Shown here one piece after another: positions 1 through 11,827 of a DNA stretch of 64,000 nucleotides. The DNA comes from Flammula alnicola. Its lineage: Eukaryota; Basidiomycota; Agaricomycetes; Agaricales; Strophariaceae. The stretch lies in contig JADNRV010000041.1 of the NCBI GenBank assembly GCA_015499995.1, positions 248,001-312,000 of the forward strand. Reading direction: 5' to 3'. The notes below the pieces were generated by a model that was given only the letters and a program-made list of their open reading frames with translations, was not told where the DNA came from and ran no database searches. Positions within the stretch are counted from its first letter, which is position 1; every line of letters starts with the position of its first letter. Made by a program: the position numbers and the translations under genes.

Positions 1-83
1 GAGTTGCCAATGTCAAGGCTACACAGAGGAGCTGCACGATCGGCGAAGAATCGTTCGGCATGGATAGCAGCGGTACTAGCCAT
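1..83 (-). CDS. Probable dipeptidyl peptidase III, 5' end only
   Basis: An ATG at 83 on the minus strand opens a frame that runs off the left edge. Only about 27 residues are visible. They contain the stretch ERFFADRAAPLCSLDI, which resembles the N-terminus I recall for fungal dipeptidyl peptidase III, a cytosolic zinc metallopeptidase that removes dipeptides from peptide N-termini. The zinc motif of that family would lie outside the window, so the name rests on this short match alone. The next gene, also on the minus strand, ends 569 bases upstream, which leaves room for a promoter. Confidence 0.4.
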   Translation of the reverse strand, partial: MASTAAIHAERFFADRAAPLCSLDIGN

Positions 84-651
84 GTTGCGTATATTTTGGG
101 CTTGAGCTTGATATCTATTCGATGGCACCGATGGGGTTCGATAGGGCTGATCGCGATGGAATGCAGGCGCTTGCTTGAAGAGCTGTTGGATGCGAACCCT
201 CTGACCGGCTCGTAGCATCCGGAACTGGACAAAACACGGATGGGAAAGAGTTGCCGTAAATCATCATCGCAGGTGAGAAATTCATGATTATCATCCACAT
301 GTGTGCTTAGCACCGTGAGTGCTTTACCCCAGCTTTCGTCAAAAAACTTCTATTCTCCTCTTAATTAAATGGCTAGTGCTATCGGCTCCACCATGGCCTC
401 AAACTAACGGCAGAACAGAAAAAATGTTACATGATCAAGCCCTAACTGTTTTGGGTACAAATACATACTGCGGATAAAATACAAATGCGTTGTGGGCGCA
501 GCCACGATCGTCGTAGGGTGGTACATATGCTTGAGCGCTGGACCCTTTAGATGCCAAGCGAATGAGGCTGTTTTAAAAGTAATGTCGGAAAATTATTTCT
601 ATGTGGACTCGCCGTCTCTCTTACTTACCTTGAAAGACAATTAGACCGACT
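84..651. other. Intergenic, upstream of the DPP III-like gene
   Basis: No convincing coding exon is visible. The stretch should hold the promoter and 5' UTR of the minus-strand gene starting at 83, and the 3' UTR of the TPR gene ending at 652. The 61-codon open frame at 115-300 has no family resemblance. Confidence 0.5.
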
Positions 652-2155
652 TTACCTATGCGTTCTTAACGCGCTGATAATTTTCCAATAGATGTGCCAA
701 TCTGACTCCAAAATATCATCAGCTGCTTGTAACCCCTGCCCATCCGGTGTGACCGTTCCTGCCCAATTGATCGCACGTTCAAAGCAGCCTAGAGCCTTAG
801 GTGATTTTGTCCCTTCCCTATCTTCGTATAGAATTCCCAGCAAGTGCCATGCTTCAGCCGCGGTGCGTCGGGCGTCTCGCAATAATGCGTTTGCTGGTGT
901 ATTCATAGAACGCGACCTCGTATACATGGGTAAGAGTTCTTGGATATTTATGGCTGGGGTCGATTGATTTTCGGTATCAGAATCTGATGACTTCTGAATC
1001 TGTGAGCCTGTGAGGAGACGCGCGACACGCTCGGAGGACTCTGCAGCAGAGGTGAGATATTGGATGGAAGAGAATTCTGGGTGGTGCTGAGCATGCAGAA
1101 CCTCCGCAAGATGGATGGAAAGGAGGGATGAACGCTGGAGCAGATAAAGAGCATGAAGAGCTTGAGGAGCAGATGCGGATGCGAAAGATTCAGGAGGTCG
1201 GATAGATCGGAGGAAGTTAAGAGCAGTTTCTTCTATGGCCCGTGCCTCGGTCAGTTTTCCAGACCGTGCTAAAAGTGCAGATTCGGAAACGAAAATAGAA
1301 GAAAGTATACGCTGAGCCAATGGAGATTGAGGGATTGACAAAGCACTGGAAGTGGTACCAGCAGGTTGACCGGGTCCTTGAGCAATCTGGGATGCCTTGG
1401 TCCACCAAATGAATGCATCTTCGTCGTGTCCTAAACGGCTACTGAGATCCCCAATTTTCCAAGCTATAAACGCTTGATGGCCTGGATCCGAGAAATATTG
1501 CAATGCTCGCTCGTATTCTTCCTTCGCAAGGGATATTTTACGATCCCCGAGCTGTTCCAAAACGGCCGCATGGCGCAGGAGAAGTGTGGCAAGTGCATGA
1601 GAGCGCCTGGAGAATGTGTTTTATGTTGTACCAACTCGATTGCTTCCCGCATGTATATTTCGGTCTGTTGCAGACTAGCATCAACAACGTTTTCTGCTTC
1701 TGCTTGATCCATTGTCGACGGCTGGAGTGTGGGTAATTTTTTGAAGATGGCGGGAGTATAAGCAAGGCCCCAGTTATACGCTGTCCAAGCTTCGCGGACG
1801 AGTCGTCTTGCACTGAAGCCTAGAGAAGGCTCTGTACCTCCTCGAATCGGATCGCTAGACCAGCGGTTGACGACATCCCACTCCCATTGTGTGACCTCAT
1901 GGTCTGTCTCTGGGGCCATAGCCACATGTTCAACGTAAAGCTGTCGTCCCTCCTGGAAAGATAAGAAAGTGGCAGCAGAAACGGACATGCCAATGAAGGC
2001 AAATTTAGGTAGCGTTTAGCAGAGCTTAAGGGTATGGCATCCTGTGGAGTGTTTGTAGGAGATTGAGGGACATTATGCAGCCGCCTGGGTAGACGATGTA
2101 GTTTATTTACGATGGATAACCGAGTTGAGGCGGAGAATAGGCTGTATCTGACCAT
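652..2155 (-). CDS. Mitochondrial membrane-anchored TPR protein, Mgr3-like; frame interrupted twice
   Basis: Three overlapping minus-strand frames read as one protein of about 500 residues if two single-base breaks are bridged. The N-terminus from the ATG at 2155 is rich in R, S and L, like a mitochondrial presequence. A hydrophobic segment (KFAFIGMSVSAATFLSF) follows, then a long helical region with tetratricopeptide-type stretches, such as AWHLLGILYEDR near the C-terminus. A presequence, one membrane span and TPRs recall Mgr3, the adaptor of the i-AAA protease Yme1, whose gene lies 10 kb away; that name is an inference. The breaks are near 2001-2010 and at an A4 run (1619-1622 on the plus strand). 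No credible intron resolves either one: the only GT-AG options are 25-29 nt or do not shift frame. A shorter model would start at the ATG at 1988. Confidence 0.6.
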
Positions 2156-2657
2156 GGATGACAGTTGACCAAGAGGAGTGCGGTAGGTGCCACCACTTGT
2201 ACTTTGTCACGTGACACGAGCGTCAATCTTTTCGGTAAGTCGCGACTCGCGACCCTTACTCCAAACTGAGACGAAAAGTCCGATTGTAATTTGCAACCGC
2301 TGTTTTCGTTTCGGCAACGGACTCTCGCTTAGCCTCCGGGTACACTTTCAATCTGGATTCTGAGTCCTGACTCCTGAACGAAATGTTACAAGGCGGCGGA
2401 TGCCCACCCCCCGTGCCGAACGGTGTTTTCATGCCGCCATCATCTTGATGTGGAATGATTATTATCTGCTAAAAGGTTCCACATGCTGGATCCTTCATAA
2501 GAAACCGTGACAAATCCACCAAATCCGGCACTTGTTGAGCTAAAAACGAGCATGCGAATAATCATGGAGATATCACCGACTGTTCATATATTATTGGCTC
2601 TGTCCGACTCGGCCGCCTTTGCGCCTTCTTTCCGCACTTGCCCTTCAGCGCTCAGCC
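2156..2657. promoter_or_regulatory. Divergent promoter region, TPR gene / GH5-like gene
   Basis: 502 bases separate the two divergent start codons. A CACGTG palindrome lies at 2208-2213, a typical bHLH-type binding core. No other gene is seen. Which neighbour the site serves cannot be told. Confidence 0.4.
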
Positions 2658-4979
2658 ATGTACCTCGCTCCCCTGGTGCAGGTCGCTCTAAGTGCGTTGC
2701 TTGTGTCCGCAGTGTCCCCAACGCGGACCTTCAGCAAAAGGCAGAGTACAGCGCCCTCCAATTTCGTTACGACGAAGAACGGCCAATTCTTCTTTAATGG
2801 AAGGCATGTTTTTCGTTTTCCCCTCCATGATTTCAGTTCTTATCATCTCCGAAATTATAGCAACCTTGACTTCGTTGGAACAAACGCGTACTGGTTGCCT
2901 ACTCTGAACTCCGAACAGGATATCGACAACACGTTGGGCAATATATCGGCTGCGGGGATCAAGGTAGTCAGGACATGGGCGTTTAACGGTGAGTAACTTG
3001 ATTCTGGCAGAGGCCTCATGCCATAACCCTTTTGCCAGACGTCGAGAGCATTCCAGAGAACGGTACTTGGTTCCAGTTGATAGCCAACGGCACCACATCT
3101 ATCAATACTGGTCCCAATGGCTTGCAAAAGCTGGACACCGTTGTTCGACTTGCAGAGAAGCACAAGCTTTTTGTGCTCCTCTCTCTCACAAATAATTGGA
3201 ATCCCCAACCTCTGTTGGACAACACGACCGCCGGCGTCTCTATTCAAGGGCGCGATGTTACACCCGGCACTAACAACACCCTTCCTCGAAACACACTCAG
3301 TAACGACTATGGTCCGCATTTCATCATTCTGTCTGTCTGAATCAGGGTAACCTGAGGGTATTATGTCTACAGGCGGAATGGATGTCTATGTCCGTGAATT
3401 TGCAAAGGGCTCTCACATGCACGACCAATTTTACTTAAACCCCACGATTCTATCCCATTTCACGAATTACACAACCCAAATTGTATCACGCTATGTTCAG
3501 AACACATCGGTGTTTGCATGGTATGTCACGCTTTCTACCTTCATAACAACCTTAAAACCCACTGAACGCGCTTCGCCTATCAGGGAAATTGCTAATGATC
3601 CGAGGTATTTGTCACGAGCGTCTACCGCACAACAATTAATGCTGAAAGATGTCCTATAGATGCAATTCTTCACTACCAGCATCTACCATCTGCAATACAA
3701 CAACTGTAACCCAATTCCACTCTACAATTGCCCAGCACATCGCTAGCATTGATCCTAATCATCTTGTTTCCTCCGGGTATGTACTCAAAATAACTCCCGG
3801 TTCCTTAATTAAAAATTTCCCTCAGTAATCAAGGCTTCTTCTGCGCGGATTGTCCAAAACTCTTCCCACGAGTTGTTCCTCCTCCGCAAACTTCGGCTAC
3901 TCCCAACAACAGGCGTCGTGCTGCAAAGCCATTGACCAAGAAACGAATCTTGGAAGAGCGTAAAGCAGCTCAGAAGAAGGCTAGGAAACTACAGCAACGA
4001 AGTGCATCGCCTGCAGCAGGAGGTATCCGCATTAGAGGACGATGGATGTCAACTGGTATATACTCTCGCGCTTATTTTTGGATAAATCCTAACTTATTCG
4101 GGCCCAGAAACAAAACGGCAGAACACTGAGGATCAGGGCGTGGGATCAGCTTTCGATGGATCCCAAGGTGTTGACAGCGAAGATATCATAAACATCCCAC
4201 AAATCGGATTTGGGACATTCCAGCTTTTCCCTGACCAGAACTCTTACGGCGTCAACGACCCTACCATACCTGCCTTCAACAACACAGTGAACCAAGGCTT
4301 GGATTGGATTCGCAGACATGCAGAGATTGGAACCCTGTAACAATTTTTTCGATCTCTTTCTGCAATGTGATCATTAACAACCTTCCTCTGCAGCTTTAAC
4401 AAGCCTGTGACTCTGAACGGCTTTGGTCTCGTTACCCAATCAAATGCTCCTGCCTTTGTGCCTTTCAATACGACCCAAGCACCATTTGGTCCTGATTCAC
4501 GTAAGTTCTATGGCCTTTCATTAGTAACAAATGGTTCATCGTTTCACAGCTACCGCGCAAGCTCAGCAGCCTTTTGGTGTTACGGATCAGCAGCGAGATG
4601 ACGCCTACTCTCAATGGCTCCAGGCTGGTTTGCAAAGCGGGTTGCAAGGCATGCTTCAATACCAGGCAGGCCTATCTGTGCCCTTGAATTTTTTTCGCTT
4701 TTTTAACTTGTGCATTTAGTGGTCGCAAGGCAATCTTACAACCGCAGTTGGTACCGATATTACCCCCACAGTCGTCGGGACAGGCACCAGTCCTGTGGTC
4801 ACTGGAACTGGGCTCTCGCCCAACGATGGTTACTCTCTTCAAGGTGTAGGGTGCGTGGAATCCCCTGTTTCTTTTTTTTGACCTTCACCCTAACCACGGT
4901 ATTGACCCATTACAGACAAGCCCAAGTCCAAGGCGTTATTCAGCAAGCTGCCCAAGCATTCGCACCTGATGCACGATGA
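2658..4979 (+). CDS. Secreted GH5_7 (endo-mannanase) family protein without the canonical catalytic glutamates
   Basis: Twelve exons join to 569 residues: 2658-2803, 2861-2988, 3039-3311, 3373-3520, 3584-3604, 3660-3776, 3826-4055, 4108-4336, 4394-4500, 4550-4665, 4720-4850 and 4916-4979. A signal peptide is followed by a GH5_7 mannanase-like domain (FVGTNAYW, VVRTWAFND, NDYGGMDVYVREF). The family acid/base normally sits in ANEP; here it reads ANDP (Asp237). The nucleophile segment, usually a glutamate pair before FG, reads TLNGFGLV (Asn439-Gly440). A lysine/arginine-rich insert (about residues 290-350) interrupts the barrel before GSAFDGSQGVDSEDI. Many NxT/S sites fit secretion. Introns 1 and 10 begin with GC. 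I recall similar sequences in other agaricomycetes, so the loss may be old and the protein a binding or structural pseudoenzyme. Mannanase activity should not be assumed. Confidence 0.85.
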
Positions 4980-5401
4980 TGAATCGAAGTAATGTGATTT
5001 TTACAGATGAAAGAGACGATATATCTTGTTTTACCAGTGTTTTGCTTCCTTCTTCGTTTTGATTTTTGCTATCACGAACACTTGATGGATCCCTAATGTT
5101 TTCTTTAATCGTTCTATACGCCTTCGGATACATCCTTAACCCCTTCAAATACATTTACAGACTTACTTATCATTGTACAATCAGACGTGAAATTTGGACG
5201 TGGTGACTTCGTACTCGAAAATGACAGCCTTCGTACTTTATAATCCGTAGACCTTTGCTAGGAGAGGATACATACCTATCGATGAGTAGTACCTTGAACG
5301 TTCGAACGTCAGCAGCAAGTCAGCTTCACCGATTAGATTCACGGTGAGGCTATCTAGTATGTAGGGAAGAGTACACTACTAATTATAAGTACTCAGTACT
5401 C
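4980..5401. other. Intergenic, 3' of the GH5-like gene
   Basis: No coding potential is seen. The last 60 bases are built from repeated AGTACT/CAGTA units (about 5390-5417) leading into the left arm of the inverted-repeat element. Confidence 0.4.
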
Positions 5402-5458
5402 AGTAGTACTCAGTAAGTAAGGTAGACGTCTTTCATAACCAACCAGCATCACGTGATG
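5402..5458 (+). repeat. Left inverted-repeat arm
   Basis: Contains the 41-nt core 5418-5458, which is the exact reverse complement of 6173-6213, preceded by AGTAGTACT. Confidence 0.8.
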
Positions 5459-6172
5459 GATGTGACGTTGTCCAAAATTGGCAACTTTTCGCGAAAATCT
5501 TAATAAAATATATTTTATGCACGATCCACACTTCCGGGGTCACTTTTAAAACCTAGCATTTGTAGATAAAGTCAATAGACGCGTGAATCATTGGCTATTT
5601 TGCAAAAATGTTCAAATTTGGCTGAGGAGAAAGAAAAATACGACTATTGATGAAGGTTACTACTAATTAGGACATCACGTCGCGTCCTTCGAGTCTTTTA
5701 CTCTACTCATTGGCAGGAGTTCTGCTAAAATCAATGTGAAAACTTGCAATTCATTCAGGTCGCTTCATGGATGTGTATAAGAGGGGTCTGAATAGGCCAC
5801 TAGGTGTGTATTGCATCAGGCTGGGGGATTATGGAGGAATTGGGCAAGACAGGTATTGTTTAAAATTACCTTATTACCACTTGAGGCATGTTGTTTCTTG
5901 TACTCTTATGAAATTATCAAAGAAAGCTCCATGAGCTCGTCCTTTAACTGATTGATCCCGGTTGACATCACATGCAATTTTGGAAAACGATCTCCTCCCT
6001 CAATTTTGACTCAAACCTCTTATGGATTTCGCAGACCTACAGAACATAACTATATCAATTGAAACTAGGTCCATTTTGTGTGGTAAATTAAATATGAGCA
6101 GTGCTATTCCTTCTCCATTGTTTCTCCGCGCTTTTCTTACCCGATTTGATCATCAATGTCACGAAAGAGTAA

Positions 6173-6229
6173 CATCACGTGATGCTGGTTGGTTATGAAA
6201 GACGTCTACCTTACACTGACAGTACTACT
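6173..6229 (-). repeat. Right inverted-repeat arm
   Basis: Reverse-complement partner of the arm at 5402-5458. The match is exact over 6173-6213 and then partial out to 6229. Confidence 0.8.
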
Positions 6230-6609
6230 TACTAATACTAGTGTCTAGTGGTGTGTCAAGTCACGGTCACATGATAATCACGTTTATCGTGACGTGAAGT
6301 TGAAGCGCGTTGACAATTTCAATTTCCGACTCCTGCTGCGAATTCGACTTCGCTAAGGTCCATAGTAGCCACCGTCCACTCGTTCAACGTCCCCCGCACT
6401 TTGAACCTTTGAGGCTGCAAGAGGAAGAGTCAGCCCTCAGCCGTTCCTTGAATTCTAGCCAGCAAGCTGAGACCAATCTGGTTGCGAGATTGGAGCGAGA
6501 GTCCACATTGTAAGCAAGTGCTGCTTGAAGCGGCGAGGGAGAGTAAGTATTGCAGGTACTTACTCAGTAACGTCCACTTGAATATATCACCTAGACTTTC
6601 GAATCGACA
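6230..6609. promoter_or_regulatory. Upstream region of the XPD gene
   Basis: 380 bases between the inverted-repeat element and the XPD start codon. An open frame at 6310-6513 begins with TTG, not ATG, and is unlikely to be a gene. A GTAAGT followed by pyrimidines and AG near 6543-6600 could be a 5' UTR intron. Confidence 0.35.
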
Positions 6610-9600
6610 ATGAAGTTTTTCATTGATAATTTACCCGTGGGTCCCATCCTTCTCTATGAACGCATTATGCTTACAGGAAGCAGATAATCTTTCCGTATGA
6701 CCGCATCTATCCTGGTGAGGGTCGAAATTTACATTGAATACCAGCAGTCCTAAGGGCTACTGCTAGAACAATATGCGTATATGTGTGATCTCAAGAGAAC
6801 TCTGGACGCAACAGTAAATCTCACTTTATTTCGAAACGTGTACCACACTAACTACGTCCCTAGGGTCATTGCGTCCTAGAAATGCCTTCTGGAACTGGAA
6901 AAACTGTATCCCTATTGTCTTTAATTGTATCATATCAACAGGTAAGACTACCCCAGACTTTGACGGCCCATACCTGATAACAATTTCTGAAGTTCTTTCC
7001 AACACGGCGAAAATTAATATATTGCTCTCGTACCGTTCCTGAGATCGAGAAGGCTCTCACGGAATTAAAACGGCTAATGGATTATCGGATTCAATGTGCA
7101 GAGACAGAGGAACAAAGAGACAAAGAAAAGAACTTTATGGGCCTTGGTCTCACAAGTCGGAAGAATCTCTGCATCCACCCTGAGGTAATATGAGCACCTA
7201 CCACTCAGAATCGTTGCTAAAGCTTCCTGTAAGGTCGCCAAAGAGAAGAAAGGAAAAGTGGTTGATGCACGTTGTAGAGACTTAACGAATTCCGCCGTCT
7301 GCGAGAAAGGCCGAGCGGATCCAGGATCAGTGGAACTTTGTGATTGGCATGAGGTATTTTAGTTCAGCCCTAGAATATTCAAAATTGTTCATTGTCACAG
7401 ACCCTAGGCAAAATGGAGCCCGGACATCTTATACCACCCGGAATTTGGACTCTTGCCGATGTCTTGCAATACGGGCGCGATAAAGGAGTGTGTCCTTACT
7501 TCGCAGTCCGAAGGATGGTACTTCGTCTTCGCAGTGACCCACATCCAATACTAACTTCCGAGAAATAGATGCCTTTCGTCGACATTATCATATATTCTTT
7601 CCATTACCTCCTAGATCCCAAAGTTGCTGAACAGGTCTCTAAAGAGATGTCAAAAGATGCCATTGTTGTATTTGACGAGGCTCATAATATCGGTACGTCA
7701 CATATTCAGCAAAGTCGAGCAACCTAATTAAAGTTCGGGGAAGACAATGTTTGCCTTGAATCTCTGAGTATCGATCTTACCCGGCCTATGATGGACGCGG
7801 CTGGACGCAGCGTCACCAAACTATCAGAGAAAATTGAAGAGTACGTTGACTGTTTATCTTAGTGAGGGGTTTAATCCTCATCTGATACAGAATTAAAACG
7901 ACCGACGTCACTAAACTGCAAGACGAGTATGCGAAACTCGTTGAAGGGTTGCAAGAATCTATCTCAGATCAGAACGACACTGATAGTTTCATGGGAAATC
8001 CACGTATGTAATGTAATGCATCCTGCTGGGTCGGGTTATTGATAAGTAACATGTGCAGTGCTTCCTGATGACCTTCTGCACGAGGCAATTCCTGGGAATA
8101 TCCGGAAGGCCGAACATTTTGTCGCGTTCTTGAAACGATTTGTCGAATATATAAAGGTTCGTCCCTTCTTGGAATCGGTATGCCATGATCTTGATACAAC
8201 CATGCAACTACAAAGACACGGATGCGTGTTCTCCACGTCGTGGCAGAGACTCCTCTATCTTTCCTGCAACATCTTAAAGATATCACTTACATCGAGCGAA
8301 GGCCTTTGCGGTGAGCTTCATATTTCCTGTGTGAATGATTTGCTGATGATTTCGAAAAGATTCTGTGCTGAGAGGCTGCAATCCCTAATTCGAACTTTGG
8401 AATTAACACGCCTTGATGAATATGCTAGTCTTCAGAAAGTGGCAAGTTTTGCGACGTTGGTCGCGACCTATGAAAAAGGTTGGTTTTGTCTAATTCTAGC
8501 AGCCCATATTGCTGACAGATCGTCCATGCAGGATTCCTTCTTATCCTTGAGCCATTTGAAACGGACATTGCCACTGTCCCTAATCCCGTATTTCATTTTA
8601 CGTCAGTATATTATTTTACAGAATCTCATTCATGACTTATACGTTCCTCCAGCTGCTTGGATCCATCTCTTGCCATCAAGCCAGTATTCGAGCGTTTCAG
8701 CAGCGTGGTTATCACTTCGGGAACAATTTCACCTTTGGATATGTACCCCAAGATGCTTCAGTTCACACCTGTCGTGCAAGAGACCTATCCCATGACATTG
8801 ACGAGAAATGCCTTCTTACCACTGGTTAGTATGACCCATCATTATATTCAACTTGCAATTGAGGTTCTCCATACAGGTCATTACTCGTGGCAGTGATCAA
8901 GTGGCAATCAGTTCACGATTTGAAGTCAGAAACGACCCAGCAGTTGTTCGCAATTTTGGGAGTATTCTCATCGAATACACTAAAATAGTGCCAGATGGAA
9001 TTGCGGCTTTTTTCCCTAGTTATTTATATATGGAATCAATCGTAGCCGCATGGAATGACATGGTGCGTCTGTTAATCCATTTCTGTTCGCTGATGCTCAT
9101 TCTCATCCTTTATTTCCGTAGGGAATTCTTAACGAAGTATGGAAACATAAACTCATCTTCGTCGAGACTCCGGATGCCAACGAGACCAGCATTGCCTTGG
9201 AGAATTATCGGAGGGTAAGTGTGTCGTTACTCACGCCTTACCTTCGGCTGACAATTCCTTGTCAGGCTTGCGATAATGGTCGTGGAGCCGTTCTCCTATC
9301 CGTCGCAAGAGGGAAGGTTTCTGAAGGCATTGATTTCGACCATAATTATGGACGTGCTGTCATCATGTTTGGGTTCGTCCTTCGGCGTCGAATATATTAT
9401 CTTTGCTAACGAGCTGGCAGTGTTCCCTACCAATACACTGAAAGTCGTATCTTGAAGGCTCGCTTAGAATACCTTCGGGATGCATACCGTATCCGAGAGT
9501 CCGAGTTTCTAGGATTTGATGCGATGCGAAACGCGGCTCAATGTGTGGGTCGAGTGCTCCGAGGTAAGACCGACTGGGGTTTGATGATATTTGCGGACAA

Positions 9601-9954
9601 GGTGAGTCCGGCTCTCTCTTCACTCTAGGACGTCCCTCACGCTTGGGTCAGCGCTATGCTAGGGCGGACAAGAGGGCTAAGCTCCCTCGCTGGATTAACC
9701 AGTACATCACAGAAACGGCTTCCAATTTGTCAACGGATATGGCAATTACGCTCTCAAAGCTTTTTATGCGCACCATATCCCAAAATCCCAATGAAAACCA
9801 GACCGGAATATCGTTGTGGACCCTTGAAGACATAGAAAAGGCCCAGGCGAAACAGAAGGAACTTGCATTAGATACAGAAAGACAGCGCGACGACGACTAC
9901 GGAGACGGTGGTATCAGCGACAGCGCTTTGATGGACTTCGATTTGGATGTTTGA
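6610..9954 (+). CDS. RAD3: TFIIH 5'-3' DNA helicase XPD/Rad3
   Basis: Twenty exons give 789 residues, close to yeast Rad3 and human XPD. XPD unwinds DNA 5' to 3' within TFIIH for nucleotide-excision repair and has a structural role in transcription initiation. Visible features: Walker A with Lys48 (PSGTGKT), Fe-S cluster cysteines at about 121, 139, 161 and 196, the DEAH box at 240-243, RFCAERL of the Arch-proximal region, and the C-terminal motifs [25 protein letters not shown] and [11 protein letters not shown]. The acidic tail follows the yeast pattern. Exon junctions: 6636/6684, 6714/6777, 6823/6864, 6941/6993, 7184/7234, 7353/7401, 7517/7569, 7692/7744, 7840/7891, 8003/8059, 8156/8216, 8310/8360, 8478/8532, 8601/8653, 8824/8877, 9062/9122, 9214/9266, 9372/9421 and 9601/9652. 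All are GT-AG and keep frame. No key residue is missing. Confidence 0.97.
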
Positions 9955-11827
9955 CGCAGAAAACGATAGTGAGAAATACAATCCTTTGGGAGGTGTCATC
10001 TCTGCAAACACAGGTTACATCTTCCAGGTACCTGCAGTAGCCAGGGTTAGACTTGCAAGAACTGTTGTGGGTCCATATACTGGCCTGGTGGGTGGTCCTT
10101 CTTTCCGGTTTGTCGTAGTACCGGCGGCATTCGGCACTGACACAGTTCGGGGGATGGTTAGCACTGATTTGGCACGTAGTAGAGCCGCAATCGATGACGC
10201 TCTCTCCGGTAAGCGTTAAGTGTCCACAGGCAATGGACTTCACAAATCGGAGTTGTCGATGACACATGTCTAATACAATTAGGTTATTTCCGTGTCATAG
10301 TTGCAAGAATGGTTTATTGTCCAGACTGACTTTTGTCGTCGGCGGAGGTAGGAGGAGGACCGTACTTGATCGTAAATCGTGCTTATTTTGAGTTCAATCG
10401 GGGAGCTCTGTAAAGTCTATCAGAGATCGTCGTCCCATAATGTAGCTGTGGACGCTCTTACCTTTTTCTAGAGCAGTAGTAGAGTTCTAGGAAATGGAGG
10501 CGTCGTTGAAGTTGAAGTACCACTGTTTGCCTAGGCAGTAGTCGAGCTCCTTATAAAGGGCCCTTCTGCTCGCAAAACCATATTTACGAGCCAATTCGGA
10601 CTGGTTTGCATCTATACAAGAGGGGCACATCTGGCCCGCGATAATATATGGTTTCGATCCTGACAGTACAAGCAAGATATGCAAGGTTATGGCATAAGGC
10701 GCCATGATGGAACAAACACAAGAAGACATTGAAAAAGCAGAACAATCACATCCTAATCCAAGCGTGTAATGTCCATTTGGATAGGTACGTAAATGCCCAT
10801 CGAGATTGGACAGGTGATGGCCCAATCGTGGATGATTTGCATTCTCTTAATGAATATGACATTCAACATTAAGACTGACCATACCCAGAACCACGGCCAC
10901 GGATATGTTATCAGCAGATTGCCTCCACCTAAATGCAGCTAAAGGTAACCGAAAGCTTGGAGAACATACAGCAGCCAGCAGATTTCATGACCTTCGCAGT
11001 TCAATGTGGATTATCTTCAGCATATTGTCTGCCCTGTTCTGGTGTAGATCAAGCTCGAAAGACTCCTTCTGAAACAGTGTAAGATCAGCGTTCGCAGCTC
11101 GTAAGCGAGGACTTGTAACCCTCGTGGAATTAATCTCCATGCACGTAACCTGCACAGTAAAAGCATATTTAGAAGACAGGAAGGCATGGCTCAATATCTT
11201 TTCCGAATTGATTTCTCAGGTACACAAGTTTTGGGCTCAATGAGCACAATCTGGCAGAGTGGTGCGGGTCTTGTGAGACAGTCGAACCGGAGTTATTGAT
11301 TATAGTCCAGCTCTGAGTCTACCTATAAACCACTGTAAACCCAGCTGTCAGACATCGGAATTTCATACATTAAGCCTGACAAACCAAGCACACAGCCAGC
11401 AATTTAATCCAGTTGCCAACTGTTCGCATTGTTTTTAAACCGATTGTATCGCCTGATAGAAAGAGGAAGAGTGAGTCTGAAATCCCCGCCACAAAGACGG
11501 CGAATACGAAGACCGGACTTCTTCCAACAAAACCAACATGTCAGTGAGTGGGGTGAGTGGGGATGGACCGGAAAACGACAAAATCTACTCACCAAGAATA
11601 GATCATAGTTCGAAGATATACATAGAGATATTTTGCAAAATATCCTGGCTATCGAAGTCTGTGCGCTCGGGTGTGGTTTGCGTGCTCGTCGGAGAACTGT
11701 ATGAGGACTCCATGAGCCTGTAAACATCCGAGAATATTCGAATCCCAAGAAAATGTTTTGCAGCGGACCGAGAATAACAAGATTGAGATTCAACACAGGT
11801 CTCATGTGAATAAGGAACTGTCTTCCA
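9955..11827. other. Long stretch between convergent XPD and YME1; perhaps an unrecognised minus-strand gene
   Basis: Nothing identifiable. On the minus strand, between about 11360 and 10487, several short open blocks sit between plausible GT/AG sites. One contains RVTSPRLRAANADLTLFQK (about 11160-11040). Another ends CLGKQWYFNFNDASIS with a stop at 10487 and can be spliced to a block just upstream (HDWAITCPISMGIY) through a 130-nt intron. They do not join into a convincing whole protein. The 91-codon plus-strand frame at 9947-10219 overlaps the XPD stop and looks accidental. Confidence 0.2.

Larger units (their letters stand above)
5402..6229. mobile_element. Inverted-repeat element without a gene (MITE-like)
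   Basis: A perfect 41-nt inverted repeat bounds the segment: 5418-5458 on the left and 6173-6213, reversed, on the right. Each inner end is the palindrome CATCACGTGATG. Outside the 41 nt both sides show AGTAGTACT in inverted orientation (5402-5410 and 6221-6229), so the arms extend to about 57 nt with differences. The 714-nt interior is AT-rich and carries no sizeable open frame. This is the form of a non-autonomous DNA transposon. No clean target-site duplication could be fixed because the flanks are simple AGTACT-like sequence. Confidence 0.6.

Noticed and set aside
6310..6513. 67-codon frame upstream of XPD, rich in E, L and R
   Set aside because: It starts at TTG, has no clear partner exon, and sits where the XPD promoter and 5' UTR should be.
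9947..10219. 91-codon frame overlapping the XPD stop
   Set aside because: It begins inside the last XPD exon in another frame, with no splice or family support.
11404..11805. 134-codon minus-strand frame upstream of the YME1 end
   Set aside because: Composition is dominated by R, S, C and F as expected of a chance frame; no motif or usable splice pattern.
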